64,000 nt of DNA, taken from contig JAIYDI010000020.1 of the NCBI GenBank assembly GCA_027487555.1, positions 62,001-126,000 on the forward strand, read 5' to 3'. Numbering within the stretch: position 1 is the first letter of the stretch; each line of letters starts with the position of its first letter. The notes beneath the pieces were generated by a model that saw only the letters and a program-made list of their open reading frames with translations, was not told the origin of the DNA and searched no databases. The position numbers were made by a program, and so were the translations under genes. This document shows positions 1 through 12,275 of the stretch, piece after piece. This DNA comes from Hyphomicrobiales bacterium (lineage in GTDB: Bacteria > Pseudomonadota > Alphaproteobacteria > Rhizobiales > Devosiaceae).

Positions 1-719
1 TAAAGCTGCCCCACGAGCACGGGATCCGGCCTGTAGAGCGCCGGGAATACCGTCTTTAGAGCTTCGATCTTCGGCAGATCGTTGATGACGATATAGGGGT
101 AGTCCGGGTTGTTGGTCAGGAAATCCTGATGGTACTGCTCGGCCGCATAGAAGCCCGTGAACGGTTCGATCTTTGTGACGATCGGGGCTGGAAAGGCCGT
201 AGCGGCATCGAGCTGTACGATATAGGCCGCTGCGACCTGCCTTTCCTCGTCAGTCACCGGGAACACAGCTGAGCGGTACTGCGTGCCATGGTCTGGGCCC
301 TGGTAGTTCAGCTGGGTCGGGTTATGCGCCACAGAAAAGTACACCTGCAAGAGCTGGCCGTAGGTGACCTGTGTGGGGTCGTAGGTCACCTCCACGGCCT
401 CGGCATGCGCGGTGCTCCCTGAACTGACAGCAGGATAGGTCGCGTCATCGGCCTTGCCGCCCGCATAGCCCGAGACGGCCCTCGTTACCCCTTTCGTATG
501 CTGGAACACCCCCTGGACCCCCCAGAAGCACCCCCCCGCGAACACGGCTGTCGCTGTCTTTGCGGTGCCCCCCTGCACATCCATCGCCGGCGGCGGAATG
601 ACGACGGCCTCCTCAACTGCACTGCTGCCATTGGGCAGCATCACCATCGCTGCAACCGGCACGAGCGCCAGCATAACGGCGCGCCGGCTCCACCGCACCA
701 CACCCTCGTAAACGCCCAT
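1..719 (-). CDS. msrA: Peptide-methionine (S)-S-oxide reductase, possibly exported (C-terminus at window edge)
   Basis: MsrA reduces methionine-S-sulfoxide in oxidised proteins. The reading frame contains the family signature GGCFWGVQGVF with the catalytic Cys near residue 64, followed by SGYAGG and a segment ending NYQGPDHGTQYRSAVF, all typical of MsrA. The first 34 residues look like an export signal (WSRRAVMLALVPVAA, a possible twin-arginine type), so the enzyme probably works in the periplasm. The start ATG follows GGAG (GGAGAGTTGAG). The visible frame ends with GQL and then TA at the window edge, so the stop codon may be the very next base. Function is confident; export route is inferred. 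Confidence 0.93.
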   Translation of the reverse strand, partial: MGVYEGVVRWSRRAVMLALVPVAAMVMLPNGSSAVEEAVVIPPPAMDVQGGTAKTATAVFAGGCFWGVQGVFQHTKGVTRAVSGYAGGKADDATYPAVSSGSTAHAEAVEVTYDPTQVTYGQLLQVYFSVAHNPTQLNYQGPDHGTQYRSAVFPVTDEERQVAAAYIVQLDAATAFPAPIVTKIEPFTGFYAAEQYHQDFLTNNPDYPYIVINDLPKIEALKTVFPALYRPDPVLVGQL

Positions 720-1026
720 CTCAACTCTCCTGGTACGCGAGCACCTCGCTTGCGAACAAAGATACGTCCTCGACAAGCCGATCTGCACGCTGCTCATCTT
801 TTTGTGATAGCTGCGAACAGAGCAGCACCGGAACTAGGACTGATTTCCTACTGATTGGAAGGAAGTTGCGCGACTAACGGGGTTGAATTATCGATAATAT
901 GAACCAAGCCCATGTTGGCGGGGGCCCTGCCTTTCGGTGGTCGCGCAACGACTCCTTTGCATTTGCCCATGTCGCCGGTTAGTTCACTGCAAACCCGATC
1001 AGTTGCGGGTGCCACAGGAGGGCTAC
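720..1026. other. Intergenic divergent promoter region (msrA / epimerase)
   Basis: About 300 bases separate the divergent msrA and epimerase genes. I see no convincing gene. A perfect 12-base palindrome ATTATCGATAAT lies at 887-898, in the AT-richest part and about 130 bases before the epimerase start. It could be an operator or chance. A good Shine-Dalgarno (ACAGGAGG) lies just before the epimerase start at 1027. Confidence 0.4.
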
Positions 1027-3356
<2,330 letters not shown>

Positions 3357-3378
3357 TTGGCTCGGGGCTCATGTTAGG

Positions 3379-3408
3379 AAGGGCGGCTCCGGCCGCCCTT
3401 TGTTTTTC
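3379..3408 (+). terminator. Rho-independent terminator of eno
   Basis: A perfect 9-bp stem AAGGGCGGC / GCCGCCCTT with loop TCCG is followed by TGTTTTTC, 22 bases after the enolase stop codon. Confidence 0.9.
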
Positions 3409-3502
3409 AAGACGCCTGTAACGCTGCTGCCGCAACGCAGCGTTAAGGCACGGTGACTAGGATCGGTCGCGTTGTGTCGATCAGCCGAGTCCCGCGCACG
3501 CC

Positions 3503-3898
3503 ATGTCCACCCGTCTCAAGCGCCCGCCGATCTGGCGTCACTTTCTGGTTACCGGTATCCTCATCGCCTTCCAGGCCTATCTTGGCTATTCGGTGATGAG
3601 CGGGCAGTTCGGTATCGACAGCCGCGACGTGCTAGAGGGTCAGATCGACGATCTCGGCGCCACCTCCAGCGCGCTGCAGGCAGAAATCGACTCGTTCCGG
3701 CACCGGATCGACCTGTTCCAAACCACCAAGATGGACCCGGACCTCGTCTCCGAGCGGGCGCGGGCATTACTGTCCATGTCCAATCCGTCCGATGTGGTAG
3801 TCATGGTCGACCAGTACACTGGTAAACCGCTTTCCGGTTCATCTGCACTATCAACCAATACTCAGTTAAGCGGAGAAATCGAAAGAGGTATAGACTGA
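3503..3898 (+). CDS. ftsB: Septum formation initiator family protein (FtsB/DivIC-like)
   Basis: A 131-residue single-pass membrane protein: a short basic cytoplasmic N-terminus, one transmembrane helix at about residues 14-32 (FLVTGILIAFQAYLGY), then a predicted coiled coil (about 45-80, LEGQIDDLGATSSALQAEID). This is the architecture of the divisome protein FtsB, which in other bacteria bridges FtsL and FtsQ. It lies between eno and pdhA, its usual place in alphaproteobacteria. The polar C-terminal tail is not conserved as far as I can judge. Confidence 0.88.
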   Translation: MSTRLKRPPIWRHFLVTGILIAFQAYLGYSVMSGQFGIDSRDVLEGQIDDLGATSSALQAEIDSFRHRIDLFQTTKMDPDLVSERARALLSMSNPSDVVVMVDQYTGKPLSGSSALSTNTQLSGEIERGID

Positions 3899-4017
3899 TA
3901 GCGCCGATTCGGCCGATGTCGAACGGAGTCGCTTATGTCACCCAAAGCGTGTACCTTCGTTGAGTTGCGGCCGTGTGGCTGCTCACAATCTTCCGCGGCC
4001 CTCTCTCTCGGAGCTCG

Positions 4018-5034
4018 ATGCCCATGGCGCGTAAAGCGGCGGCCAAGCCGGCCCAGTCCAACGTCCCCGAATTCACCAAGGAACAGGAACTCGAAGCTTT
4101 CCGCGAAATGCTTTTGATCCGTCGCTTCGAAGAGAAGGCGGGCCAGATGTATGGAATGGGCCTGATCGGCGGGTTCTGCCACCTGTATATCGGTCAGGAA
4201 GCAGTGGTGACAGGTATCACCATGGCCTCGAAGAAGGGTGAAGACGCGCAGATCACCGGGTATCGCGATCACGGCCATATGCTCGTCATGGGGCTCGACC
4301 CCAAGGGCGTCATGGCCGAGCTCACTGGGCGCCGTGGCGGCCTGTCGAAGGGCAAGGGCGGCTCGATGCACATGTTTTCCAATGAGCATCGCTTCTATGG
4401 TGGCAACGGGATCGTCGGCGCGCAGGTGTCGCTCGGCACTGGCCTCGCCTTCGCCAGCAAGTATCGTGGCGACAACACTGTTTCGATCTCCTATTTCGGC
4501 GACGGGGCGTCCAACCAGGGTCAGGTCTACGAGAGCTTCAATATGGCGAAGCTCTGGAACCTACCGGCGGTGTACATCATCGAGAACAACCGCTATGGCA
4601 TGGGCACCTCGGTCGAGCGTGCGTCCGGCCAGCCCAACCTGTCCCGCCGTGGCGAAGGCTTCGACATTCCGGGCGAGCAGGTCGACGGCATGGATGTGCG
4701 CCTCGTGCATGACGCTGCCAAGCGCGCCATAGAGCATGCGCGTTCCGGCAAGGGGCCCTACATCCTCGAGATGCTGACCTATCGCTATCGCGGCCATTCC
4801 ATGTCGGATCCCGCGAAGTACCGCTCGAAAGATGAAGTGGCGACGATGCGCGCCGAGCGCGACCCGATCGAGCAGGTGAAGAACCGTATTCTCGAAAAGC
4901 GGTATGGCACCGAGGAAAGCCTCAAGGAGATCGAGAACGAAATTCGCGCCATTGTCACCGAGGCGGCGGATTTTGCGACTTCCGATCCCGAGCCCGATGC
5001 TTCGGAACTCTACACCGACATCTACGCCGCCTGA
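4018..5034 (+). CDS. pdhA: Pyruvate dehydrogenase E1 component, alpha subunit
   Basis: The alpha subunit of the heterotetrameric E1 that decarboxylates pyruvate with thiamine diphosphate. About 338 residues. The TPP motif runs from GDGASNQG (about 161) to IENN (about 192). The conserved YRYRGHSMSDPAKYRSKDE contains the phosphorylation-loop-like region of the family. Start: ATG 4018 is taken, but ATG 4024 (MARKAA) is equally plausible; the nearest GGAG lies 4 and 10 bases before them respectively. First gene of the pdh operon, followed 42 bases later by pdhB. Confidence 0.97.
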   Translation: MPMARKAAAKPAQSNVPEFTKEQELEAFREMLLIRRFEEKAGQMYGMGLIGGFCHLYIGQEAVVTGITMASKKGEDAQITGYRDHGHMLVMGLDPKGVMAELTGRRGGLSKGKGGSMHMFSNEHRFYGGNGIVGAQVSLGTGLAFASKYRGDNTVSISYFGDGASNQGQVYESFNMAKLWNLPAVYIIENNRYGMGTSVERASGQPNLSRRGEGFDIPGEQVDGMDVRLVHDAAKRAIEHARSGKGPYILEMLTYRYRGHSMSDPAKYRSKDEVATMRAERDPIEQVKNRILEKRYGTEESLKEIENEIRAIVTEAADFATSDPEPDASELYTDIYAA

Positions 5035-5076
5035 TCGGCCGAGCGTTCCCTTTCAGATCTCCCCCTGGAGACCCAG

Positions 5077-6456
5077 ATGCCCACAATTCTGATGCCCGCG
5101 CTCTCGCCCACCATGGAAGAGGGCAAGCTTGCCAAGTGGCTGGTCAAGGTCGGCGACACCGTTAAGCCCGGTGACGTGCTGGCCGAAATCGAAACCGACA
5201 AGGCCACGATGGAAGTCGAAAGCGTCGACTCCGGCAAGGTCGTCGACATCCTGATCGCCGAAGGTACCGAGGGCGTAAAGGTCAACACGCCGATCGCGCA
5301 GGTGCAGGCCGAGGGCGAAACCCTCGAAGCGGCGCCAGGGGCAAAGTCGGCCCCCGAGACCGCCGAGGCGACGGCCGTCCCCGCCGCCGAGACTGTGCCG
5401 TCCATGGCTGCCGTTCCTGCCGCGCCGAAGTTCGAGGCTCAGGCCGATCCGGACCTACCGGCCGGCGTCGAGATGGTCGAGATGACCGTACGTCAGGCGC
5501 TGAACGAAGCGATGGCCGAGGAAATGCGCCGCGACAAGGATATCTTCCTCATGGGCGAGGAAGTGGCCGAGTACCAGGGCGCCTACAAGATCAGCCAGGG
5601 CCTCTTGCAGGAATTCGGGCCGCAGCGCGTCATCGATACGCCGATCACCGAGCACGGCTTTGCCGGCATCGCAGTGGGTGCTGCCTTTGCGGGCCTTCGT
5701 CCGATCGTTGAGTTCATGACCTGGAACTTCGCCATGCAGGCGATCGACCAGATCATCAATTCCGCGGCGAAGCAGCTCTATATGTCCGGCGGGCAGGTGT
5801 CGGCGCCGATCGTGTTCCGTGGTCCGAACGGCGCTGCGGCGCGCGTCGGCGCACAGCACAGCCAGGATTTCTCGGCCTGGTATTCGAGCGTGCCGGGCCT
5901 TTATGTCGTCGCGCCGTTCTCGGCCGCCGATGCCAAAGGCCTGCTCAAGGCCGCGATACGGTCGAATACCCCTGTCGTCTTCCTTGAAAACGAAATCCTC
6001 TACGGCTCGACCGGCCTCGTGCCCAAGGTTGACGATTACGTGCTGCCAATCGGCAAGGCGCGTGTCGCCCGGCAGGGCAAGGACGTGACCATCGTCTCCT
6101 TCTCGATGGGCATGCGCTACGCCACCCAGGCGACCGAGAAGTTGGTGGCAGCCGGGCTCGATGTGGAACTCATCGACCTGCGCACGCTGCGTCCGATGGA
6201 TTCGGCAACCGTCATCGAGTCGGTGAAGAAGACCGGCCGCTTGGTCACCGTGGAGGAAGGCTGGCCGCAGAACGGCGTCGGCGCCGAGCTCGTTGCCCGC
6301 GTTGTGGCCGAAGCATTCGACTATCTCGATGCGCCGCCGCTCCGCGTCACGGGCAAGGACGTTCCGATGCCCTATGCCGCAAATCTCGAAAAGCTGGCGC
6401 TGCCCTCGACCGATGAAGTGATCGCTGCCGTCAATTCCGTCACCTACCGGAGCTGA
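5077..6456 (+). CDS. pdhB: Pyruvate dehydrogenase E1 component, beta subunit with N-terminal lipoyl domain
   Basis: 459 residues. A lipoyl domain at about 1-80 (lipoyl-lysine Lys42 in ETDKATMEV) is joined by an Ala/Pro/Glu-rich linker to the E1-beta domain from about residue 129 ([43 protein letters not shown]). A lipoyl domain on E1-beta is characteristic of alphaproteobacterial PDH. The lipoyl domain is nearly the same as that of PdhC downstream. The TGA overlaps the next gene's ATG in TGATG, suggesting translational coupling. Confidence 0.97.
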   Translation: MPTILMPALSPTMEEGKLAKWLVKVGDTVKPGDVLAEIETDKATMEVESVDSGKVVDILIAEGTEGVKVNTPIAQVQAEGETLEAAPGAKSAPETAEATAVPAAETVPSMAAVPAAPKFEAQADPDLPAGVEMVEMTVRQALNEAMAEEMRRDKDIFLMGEEVAEYQGAYKISQGLLQEFGPQRVIDTPITEHGFAGIAVGAAFAGLRPIVEFMTWNFAMQAIDQIINSAAKQLYMSGGQVSAPIVFRGPNGAAARVGAQHSQDFSAWYSSVPGLYVVAPFSAADAKGLLKAAIRSNTPVVFLENEILYGSTGLVPKVDDYVLPIGKARVARQGKDVTIVSFSMGMRYATQATEKLVAAGLDVELIDLRTLRPMDSATVIESVKKTGRLVTVEEGWPQNGVGAELVARVVAEAFDYLDAPPLRVTGKDVPMPYAANLEKLALPSTDEVIAAVNSVTYRS

Positions 6457-6914
6457 TGGCGATGGCCACGCAAGCGGAGATTGACAGGAAGTTTCTCGAT
6501 GCCGCCTATGCGGAGGCCCAGCAGGGTCTTTCAGAAGGCGGTATCCCGATCGGCTCGGTGCTGGTGCGCAACGGCGAGATCATCGGCCGTGGCCATAATC
6601 GTCGCGTGCAGAAGGGCGATCCGATCCTGCATGGCGAGATGGACGCGATCCAGAACGCCGGGCGGCAGCGCACCTACAAGGACGTCACGTGCTATACCAC
6701 GCTCAGCCCCTGCATGATGTGCACTGGCACCATCATCCAGTTCGGCATTACCCGCGTGGTCGTGGCGGAGAGTAAGAATTTCAAAGGCTTCCAGGATGTG
6801 CTGAGCCTGGCCGGTGTTCAGGTGACCGACGCGCATGAACAGCGCTGCGAGCACATGATGGCCAAGTTCATCGCAGACCATCCGGAACTCTGGAACGAAG
6901 ATATCGGCGAGTGA
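6456..6914 (+). CDS. Nucleoside deaminase, yeast FCY1-type cytosine deaminase homologue
   Basis: A 152-residue zinc deaminase of the cytidine-deaminase fold. Zinc and catalytic residues are visible in [11 protein letters not shown] (His and catalytic Glu) and [11 protein letters not shown] (two Cys). From memory the sequence follows the yeast cytosine deaminase Fcy1 along its length ([34 protein letters not shown]) down to the C-terminal W..EDIGE, unlike TadA or guanine deaminase. It would hydrolyse cytosine to uracil, a salvage reaction. It sits inside the pdh operon between pdhB and pdhC and overlaps pdhB by one base. A second ATG is at 6462. Substrate is inferred. Confidence 0.85.
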   Translation: MAMATQAEIDRKFLDAAYAEAQQGLSEGGIPIGSVLVRNGEIIGRGHNRRVQKGDPILHGEMDAIQNAGRQRTYKDVTCYTTLSPCMMCTGTIIQFGITRVVVAESKNFKGFQDVLSLAGVQVTDAHEQRCEHMMAKFIADHPELWNEDIGE

Positions 6915-6921
6915 GGCAGAT

Positions 6922-8298
6922 ATGAGCATCAACATCACCATGCCGGCGCTCTCTCCAACCATGGAAGAGGGCAAGCTCGCCAAATGGCACGTCAAGGAGG
7001 GCGACAGCGTCTCCTCCGGTGACGTCATCGCCGAAATCGAGACCGACAAGGCCACGATGGAAGTCGAGGCCGTGGACGAGGGCAAAATCGGCAAGATCGT
7101 CGTGCCCGAGGGCACCGAGAACGTGAAGGTCAACGCGGTCATCGCCGTGCTGCTGACCGAGGGCGAGACGGCGGTTGCGGCGCCGGCCGCAAAACCGGCG
7201 GCGTCACCTGCTGCCCCGCAGCCCAGTGCGACGAGCGGTTCGACCGCAGCTGCGGTTCCGGCCGCTGTCACCATGCCGACGGCAACCGTCGGTTCGGCAG
7301 CAGCACCCGTGCCGCAGAAAGCCACGGCACCGGCGCCGACAGCCAGCACAGCAGCCCGCGTCTTTGCGTCGCCGCTCGCCCGGCGCCTTGCGAGGGAAGC
7401 CGGGATCGAGATCGGCTCTATCGCCGGTTCGGGCCCGCATGGCCGCGTGGTGAAATCCGATATCGAAGCGGCAAGGGTCGGCAAGGGCGCGCTGAAACCG
7501 GCTCCGGCCGCAGCGCCGTCGGCTGCTCCTTCCGCCGCGTCCGCACCGGCGGCCGGCATGAGCCGCCAGCAGGTCACCTCGCTTTACGCCGAGGGCAGCT
7601 ACGAACTCGTGCCGAACGACGGCATGCGCAAGGTGGTCGCCGCGCGGCTCACCGAGAGCAAGCAGACCGTTCCGCATTTCTACCTGTCGCTCGATTGCAG
7701 GATCGATGCACTTCTCGAAGCGCGTGAGCAGATCAATGCCGCCGCTCCCAAGAGCAAGGACGGCAGGCCTGAGTACAAGCTATCGGTCAATGACTTCGTG
7801 ATGAAGGCTTGGGCCGCTGCGCTGATGAAGGTGCCCACGGCCAACGCCACCTGGGCGGGCGACGCCATTCTCTACCACAAGCATGCCGATGTCGCCGTGG
7901 CCGTCTCCGTGCCTGGCGGGTTGTTCACGCCGGTGGTGAAGGCCTGCGATACCAAGACCCTTCGGCAGATTTCCGAAGAGGTGAAGGATCTCGCGACCCG
8001 CGCCCGTGGCAAGAAGCTCGCCCCGCACGAATACCAGGGCGGCACGTCGTCGGTCAGCAACCTCGGCATGTTCGGCATCAAGAACTTCCAGGCCGTGATC
8101 AACCCGCCGCACGCGACCATCCTCGCGGTCGGCGCGGGCGAAGAGCGTGTCTATGCCGAGAAGGGCCAGATCAAGACCGGCAACTTCATGACCGTGACGC
8201 TCAGCGTCGATCACCGTGCCGTCGACGGCGCGCTCGGTGCAGAGGTGCTCTCCGCATTCAAGTCGCTGATCGAAACCCCGGTGATGATGCTGGCCTGA
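6922..8298 (+). CDS. pdhC: Pyruvate dehydrogenase E2 component (dihydrolipoamide acetyltransferase)
   Basis: 458 residues. Lipoyl domain at 1-80 (lipoyl Lys43 in ETDKATMEV), Ala/Pro linker, peripheral-subunit-binding domain at about 146-185 ([28 protein letters not shown]), a second linker and the catalytic acetyltransferase domain ending in the HxxxDG motif (DHRAVDG, His431 and Asp435). It transfers the acetyl group to CoA and forms the PDH core. There is a single lipoyl domain on E2 here, with another on PdhB. Starts 7 bases after the deaminase gene. Confidence 0.97.
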   Translation: MSINITMPALSPTMEEGKLAKWHVKEGDSVSSGDVIAEIETDKATMEVEAVDEGKIGKIVVPEGTENVKVNAVIAVLLTEGETAVAAPAAKPAASPAAPQPSATSGSTAAAVPAAVTMPTATVGSAAAPVPQKATAPAPTASTAARVFASPLARRLAREAGIEIGSIAGSGPHGRVVKSDIEAARVGKGALKPAPAAAPSAAPSAASAPAAGMSRQQVTSLYAEGSYELVPNDGMRKVVAARLTESKQTVPHFYLSLDCRIDALLEAREQINAAAPKSKDGRPEYKLSVNDFVMKAWAAALMKVPTANATWAGDAILYHKHADVAVAVSVPGGLFTPVVKACDTKTLRQISEEVKDLATRARGKKLAPHEYQGGTSSVSNLGMFGIKNFQAVINPPHATILAVGAGEERVYAEKGQIKTGNFMTVTLSVDHRAVDGALGAEVLSAFKSLIETPVMMLA

Positions 8299-8309
8299 GG
8301 GGCAGGGCG

Positions 8310-8957
8310 ATGAAATCCATCCTCGCTTACGGCGATAGCCTCACCTACGGCGCGAACCCGATCCCCGGTGGTCCGCGCCACCCCTATGAGGCTCGCTGGC
8401 CGACCGCGCTGGAAAAGGCGCTGTCCGGTGCCGCGCACGTCATCGCCGAGGGTCTTGGCGGGCGTACCACCGTTCATGACGACTGGTTCGCCGCTGCTGA
8501 CCGCAATGGCGCCCGCGTGCTGCCGACGCTGCTCGAGAGCCATTCGCCGCTCGATCTCGTCATCATCATGCTCGGCACCAATGACATCAAGCCGCATCAT
8601 GGCCGGACCGCCGGCGAAGCCGGGCGCGGCATGGCCCGGCTCGTGCAGATCATCCGCGGGCACTATGCCGGGCGACTGATGGCTGTGCCCGAGATCATCC
8701 TTGTCTCCCCGCCGCCGATCATCCTCGGTGACTGGCAGGATATGATGGACCATTTCGGCCCGCATGACGCGATCGCCACCTCGGTCAACTTCGCGCGTGA
8801 ATACAAGAAGCGCGCGGACGAGCAGCAGGTGCATTTCTTCGATGCCGGCACCGTGGCTAAGACCGACCGCCAAGACGGCATCCATCTCGATCCGGCCAAT
8901 ACCCGCGCCATCGGCGAAGGTCTCGCGCCGCTCGTGAAGCAGGTTCTCGGGCTCTAG
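8310..8957 (+). CDS. SGNH/GDSL hydrolase family protein (arylesterase-like)
   Basis: 215 residues with the SGNH blocks in order: YGDSLTYG (block I with nucleophile Ser, about residue 9), GLGGRTT (block II Gly), MLGTNDIK (block III Asn) and DGIHLDPAN (block V Asp-x-x-His). No signal peptide, so probably cytoplasmic. It starts 11 bases after pdhC with GGGGCAGGGCG upstream and precedes lpdA. SGNH hydrolases also occur at this spot in rhizobial pdh operons as I recall. The physiological ester is unknown. Confidence 0.85.
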   Translation: MKSILAYGDSLTYGANPIPGGPRHPYEARWPTALEKALSGAAHVIAEGLGGRTTVHDDWFAAADRNGARVLPTLLESHSPLDLVIIMLGTNDIKPHHGRTAGEAGRGMARLVQIIRGHYAGRLMAVPEIILVSPPPIILGDWQDMMDHFGPHDAIATSVNFAREYKKRADEQQVHFFDAGTVAKTDRQDGIHLDPANTRAIGEGLAPLVKQVLGL

Positions 8958-9008
8958 CGGCCCAAGGGGCTTCGGCCCCATGCAATTTTCTCGAAAGGTA
9001 GTAAGCCC

Positions 9009-10451
9009 ATGGCTCAATCCTACGATCTCATTGTCATCGGCGCCGGTCCCGGCGGCTATGTGGCGGCGATCCGCGCCGCGCAACTGGGGCTGAAGACGGC
9101 GATCGTCGAACGCGAGCACATGGCCGGCATCTGCTCTAACTGGGGCTGCATCCCGACCAAGGCACTGCTGCGCTCAGCCGAAATCTTCGGCCATATGGGC
9201 CACGCCAAGGATTATGGCCTCACCGCCACCCAGTTCGGCTTCGATATCGATGCCATCGTCAAGCGTTCGCGCGCCATCGCGGCGCAGATGAACAATGGCG
9301 TGCAGTTCCTGATGAGGAAGAACAAGATCGACATCATCTGGGGCGAAGCCGAAATCACCAAGCCCGGCGAGATCAAGGTTGCGGCGACGAAGAAGCCTAT
9401 CGTGCAGCCGCAGGGCCCTATCCCCAAGAACGTGCTGCCTGAGGGTGTCTATACGGCCAAGAACATCATCGTCGCCACCGGCGCGCGGCCGCGCGTGCTG
9501 CCCGGCATTGAGCCCGATGGCGAGAAGATCTGGACCTATTTCGAGGCGATGAAGCCGGCGAAGTTCCCCAAGAGCCTCGTCATCATGGGCTCGGGCGCCA
9601 TCGGCATGGAGTTCGCGAGCTTCTACCGCTCGCTCGGCGCGGAAGTCACGGTCGTCGAAGTGCTGCCGCAGATCCTGCCGGTAGAAGACGCGGAAATCGC
9701 CGCCCATGTGCGCAAGCGTTTCGAAAAGCGCGGCATCAAGATTTTGACCGACGCCAAGGTGGCGAAGGTGGAAAAGACTGCGGCCGGCATTGTCGCCCAT
9801 ATCGAGCCCAAGACCGGTGACCAGCAGGCCATCGCCGCTGATGCGCTGATTTCGGCCGTAGGGGTCGTCTGCAATACCGAAGGCCTCGGCCTCGAGAAGG
9901 TGGGCGTCAAGCTCGAGCGCGGCGCCATCGCCATCGACGCCTATGGCCGCACCTCGGTGCCGGGCATCTGGGCCATTGGCGACGTCGCCGGCCCGCCGAT
10001 GCTGGCGCACAAGGCCGAACATGAGGCGGTGATCACCGTCGAAACCATCGCCGGCCTCAAGGGCGTCCATGGCCTCGAAAAAACCCGCGTGCCAGGCTGC
10101 ACCTATTGCGAGCCGCAGATCGCCAGCGTCGGTCTCACCGAGGCCAGGGCGAAAGAGCAGGGCCGCGACATCAAGGTCGGCCGCTTCCCGTTTGTCGGCA
10201 ATGGCAAGGCCATTGCGCTCGGCGAACCCGAAGGCCTCGTGAAGACCATCTTCGATGCCAAGACTGGCGAGCTGCTCGGCGCGCATATGGTGGGCGCGGA
10301 AGTGACGGAACTGATCCAGGGCTTCGTGGTCGCCATCGGCCTCGAAACCACCGAGGAAGACCTGTTCCACACCATCTTCCCGCACCCGACGCTCAGCGAA
10401 ACCATGAAGGAAAGCGTGCTCGACGCCTACGGCCGCGCGCTCAACATCTGA
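9009..10451 (+). CDS. lpdA: Dihydrolipoyl dehydrogenase (E3)
   Basis: The FAD flavoprotein that reoxidises dihydrolipoamide with NAD+ in the PDH complex. 480 residues: FAD-binding GAGPGGY (11-17), redox disulfide in ICSNWGCIPTK (Cys42, Cys47), NAD-binding GSGAIGMEFA, and the C-terminal dimer/catalytic HTIFPHPTLSE (His459, Glu464). An insertion near residues 115-145 (KKPIVQPQGPIPKNVLPEG) lengthens it slightly over the classic enzyme. It is the last E-component gene of the operon, 51 bases after the SGNH hydrolase. Confidence 0.96.
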   Translation: MAQSYDLIVIGAGPGGYVAAIRAAQLGLKTAIVEREHMAGICSNWGCIPTKALLRSAEIFGHMGHAKDYGLTATQFGFDIDAIVKRSRAIAAQMNNGVQFLMRKNKIDIIWGEAEITKPGEIKVAATKKPIVQPQGPIPKNVLPEGVYTAKNIIVATGARPRVLPGIEPDGEKIWTYFEAMKPAKFPKSLVIMGSGAIGMEFASFYRSLGAEVTVVEVLPQILPVEDAEIAAHVRKRFEKRGIKILTDAKVAKVEKTAAGIVAHIEPKTGDQQAIAADALISAVGVVCNTEGLGLEKVGVKLERGAIAIDAYGRTSVPGIWAIGDVAGPPMLAHKAEHEAVITVETIAGLKGVHGLEKTRVPGCTYCEPQIASVGLTEARAKEQGRDIKVGRFPFVGNGKAIALGEPEGLVKTIFDAKTGELLGAHMVGAEVTELIQGFVVAIGLETTEEDLFHTIFPHPTLSETMKESVLDAYGRALNI

Positions 10452-10491
10452 ATTGGCTTCCCACCCGGTTCCGCCAGCGGAGATTCCGTAC

Positions 10492-10749
10492 ATGTCGCAA
10501 GATCTTATGCAGCTGCTGATCTTTCTGGCCATCGGGCTAGCGGCCGGGTGGCTCGCCGGCCTCGTGATGGGCGGCGGCGGGCTGCTGCGCAACCTTGTGG
10601 CAGGTGTGATCGGTGTGTTCGTCGGCGGCTATGTGATGAGGCTCGCCAATATCAACCTGCCTATCGACAACCCATACCTGAGCCAGATCATTACCGGTGC
10701 CATCGGCGCCGTTATCGTCATCGTTGTGGCGCGGATCGTCGCCAAATGA
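10492..10749 (+). CDS. GlsB/YeaQ/YmgE family small membrane protein
   Basis: 85 residues with three hydrophobic segments rich in Gly (LLIFLAIGLAAGWLAGLVMGGG; LVAGVIGVFVGGYVM; IITGAIGAVIVIVVARIV), the pattern of the transglycosylase-associated GlsB/YeaQ family, a stress-linked inner-membrane family of unknown activity. The start ATG has GGAG nine bases upstream; an upstream in-frame TTG is rejected. Lies between lpdA and lipA, co-directional. Confidence 0.85.
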   Translation: MSQDLMQLLIFLAIGLAAGWLAGLVMGGGGLLRNLVAGVIGVFVGGYVMRLANINLPIDNPYLSQIITGAIGAVIVIVVARIVAK

Positions 10750-10859
10750 TCCCCGGCGCGCGGGGCTCCCATGCACCGCGCGCGACTTGCCAAGGGTCGT
10801 GGATGGCCCGATATCTGCCGGACATCCGGCTGGGCCCGAGTGCCCGGAGAGGTTGACTG

Positions 10860-11816
10860 ATGGTCACGCTCATCGACAAGACCGATACCCGTCCCCGCCA
10901 CCCCGAAAAGGCCAACCGGCCCGAGCACGAGGTGCTGCGCAAGCCCGACTGGATCCGCGTCAAGGCTCCCGGCTCGCCGATCTACCGCGAAACGCAGGAG
11001 ATCGTCCGCTCCAACAATCTCGTCACCGTGTGCGAGGAAGCCGGCTGCCCCAATATCGGGGAGTGCTGGAGCAAGAAGCACGCAACTATGATGATCATGG
11101 GCGAAATCTGCACTCGCGCCTGCGCCTTCTGCAATGTGCGCACGGGGCTGCCGACGCCGCTCGATCCGAACGAGCCCGAAAACGTCGCCAACGCCGTGGA
11201 GAAGCTCGGGCTGGCCCATGTGGTGATCACCTCGGTCGACCGCGATGACCTGCCCGATGGCGGTGCCGAGCACTTCGCCCGCGTGATCCGCGCCATCCGT
11301 GCGCGTACGCCCAAGACCACCATCGAGATCCTGACGCCGGATTTCCTTCGCAAGGAAGGTGCGCTCGAAGTGGTGGTCGCCGCCAAGCCTGACGTGTTCA
11401 ACCACAATCTCGAGACGGTGCCGTCGAAGTACCTGAAGGTCCGGCCCGGCGCGCGCTATTTCCACTCCATCCGGCTGTTGCAGCGGGTGAAGGAACTCGA
11501 CCCGACCATGTTCACCAAGTCGGGCATCATGGTGGGCCTGGGCGAAGAGCGGAACGAAGTCCTGCAGTTGATGGACGATCTGCGCTCGGCCGATGTCGAT
11601 TTCCTCACCATCGGGCAGTATCTGGCGCCCACCCGCAAGCACCATCCGGTCATGCGCTTCGTCACGCCCGACGAGTTCAAGTCCTACGCCACCGTCGCGA
11701 TGACTAAGGGCTTCCTGCTAGTGTCGTCGAGCCCGCTGACCCGCTCGTCGCACCATGCCGGCGAAGATTTCGAGCGCCTTCGGTCGGCCCGCCTCACCAA
11801 GCTGGCCCACGCCTGA
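10860..11816 (+). CDS. lipA: Lipoyl synthase
   Basis: Radical SAM enzyme inserting two sulfurs into protein-bound octanoyl groups. 318 residues with both iron-sulfur motifs: the auxiliary cluster cysteines Cys58, Cys63, Cys69 ([12 protein letters not shown]) and the radical [11 protein letters not shown] (Cys84, Cys88, Cys91). The C-terminal [15 protein letters not shown] provides the serine ligand of the auxiliary cluster. It serves the lipoyl domains of PdhB and PdhC encoded just upstream; lipB, the preceding step, is at 57.5 kb. Confidence 0.97.
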   Translation: MVTLIDKTDTRPRHPEKANRPEHEVLRKPDWIRVKAPGSPIYRETQEIVRSNNLVTVCEEAGCPNIGECWSKKHATMMIMGEICTRACAFCNVRTGLPTPLDPNEPENVANAVEKLGLAHVVITSVDRDDLPDGGAEHFARVIRAIRARTPKTTIEILTPDFLRKEGALEVVVAAKPDVFNHNLETVPSKYLKVRPGARYFHSIRLLQRVKELDPTMFTKSGIMVGLGEERNEVLQLMDDLRSADVDFLTIGQYLAPTRKHHPVMRFVTPDEFKSYATVAMTKGFLLVSSSPLTRSSHHAGEDFERLRSARLTKLAHA

Positions 11817-11833
11817 AGAATACGGATGCACCA

Positions 11834-12265
11834 ATGCCCAAGCTCAATCTCGAGCGGCACATGCCGCATCTGCCCGAGCGGATGTTCGACCTCGTGTCCG
11901 ACCTCGAAGCCTATCCACGCTTCATCCCCAACTGCCGGGCCATGGAAGTTCGCCGTGACGGCAACGAGGTGGTCTTTGCCACGATGACTATCGGCTTCGG
12001 CCCGGTCACGCAGGCCTACACCTCGAAGGTGGTGGCCGACCGGTCGACTTTGACCATCGGCGCTGACGCGGTCGATGGGCCCTTTGCCTATCTCAACAGC
12101 AAGTGGACATTTGAAGCAGAGGGCGAAGGCACCCGCGTGCGCTTCGCCATCGATTTCAAGATTTCCAACCCGCTGATCGCTGCCGTCGCCGAACCAGCCT
12201 TCATGGCGAAGCAGGAAGAGATCATCGACGCCTTCGCTGAAGAGGCCGATCGCCGCTTCGGTTGA
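11834..12265 (+). CDS. RatA/COQ10-like START-domain protein
   Basis: 143 residues of the polyketide-cyclase/START fold, with the family pattern MFDLVSDLEAYPRFIPNCRAM near the N-terminus and PLIAAVAEPAFMAKQEEIIDAFAEEA at the C-terminus. Relatives are annotated as COQ10 ubiquinone-binding protein or RatA toxin; the COQ10-type role in respiration seems more likely for an alphaproteobacterium. It starts 17 bases after lipA and is the end of the pdh-lipA run. Confidence 0.85.
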   Translation: MPKLNLERHMPHLPERMFDLVSDLEAYPRFIPNCRAMEVRRDGNEVVFATMTIGFGPVTQAYTSKVVADRSTLTIGADAVDGPFAYLNSKWTFEAEGEGTRVRFAIDFKISNPLIAAVAEPAFMAKQEEIIDAFAEEADRRFG

Positions 12266-12275
12266 GGCACTTGGC

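Noticed and set aside
9174-10592. 472-codon antisense frame over lpdA
   Set aside because: Shadow frame: His/Asp/Arg-rich translation with no recognisable family, opposite a clearly real gene.
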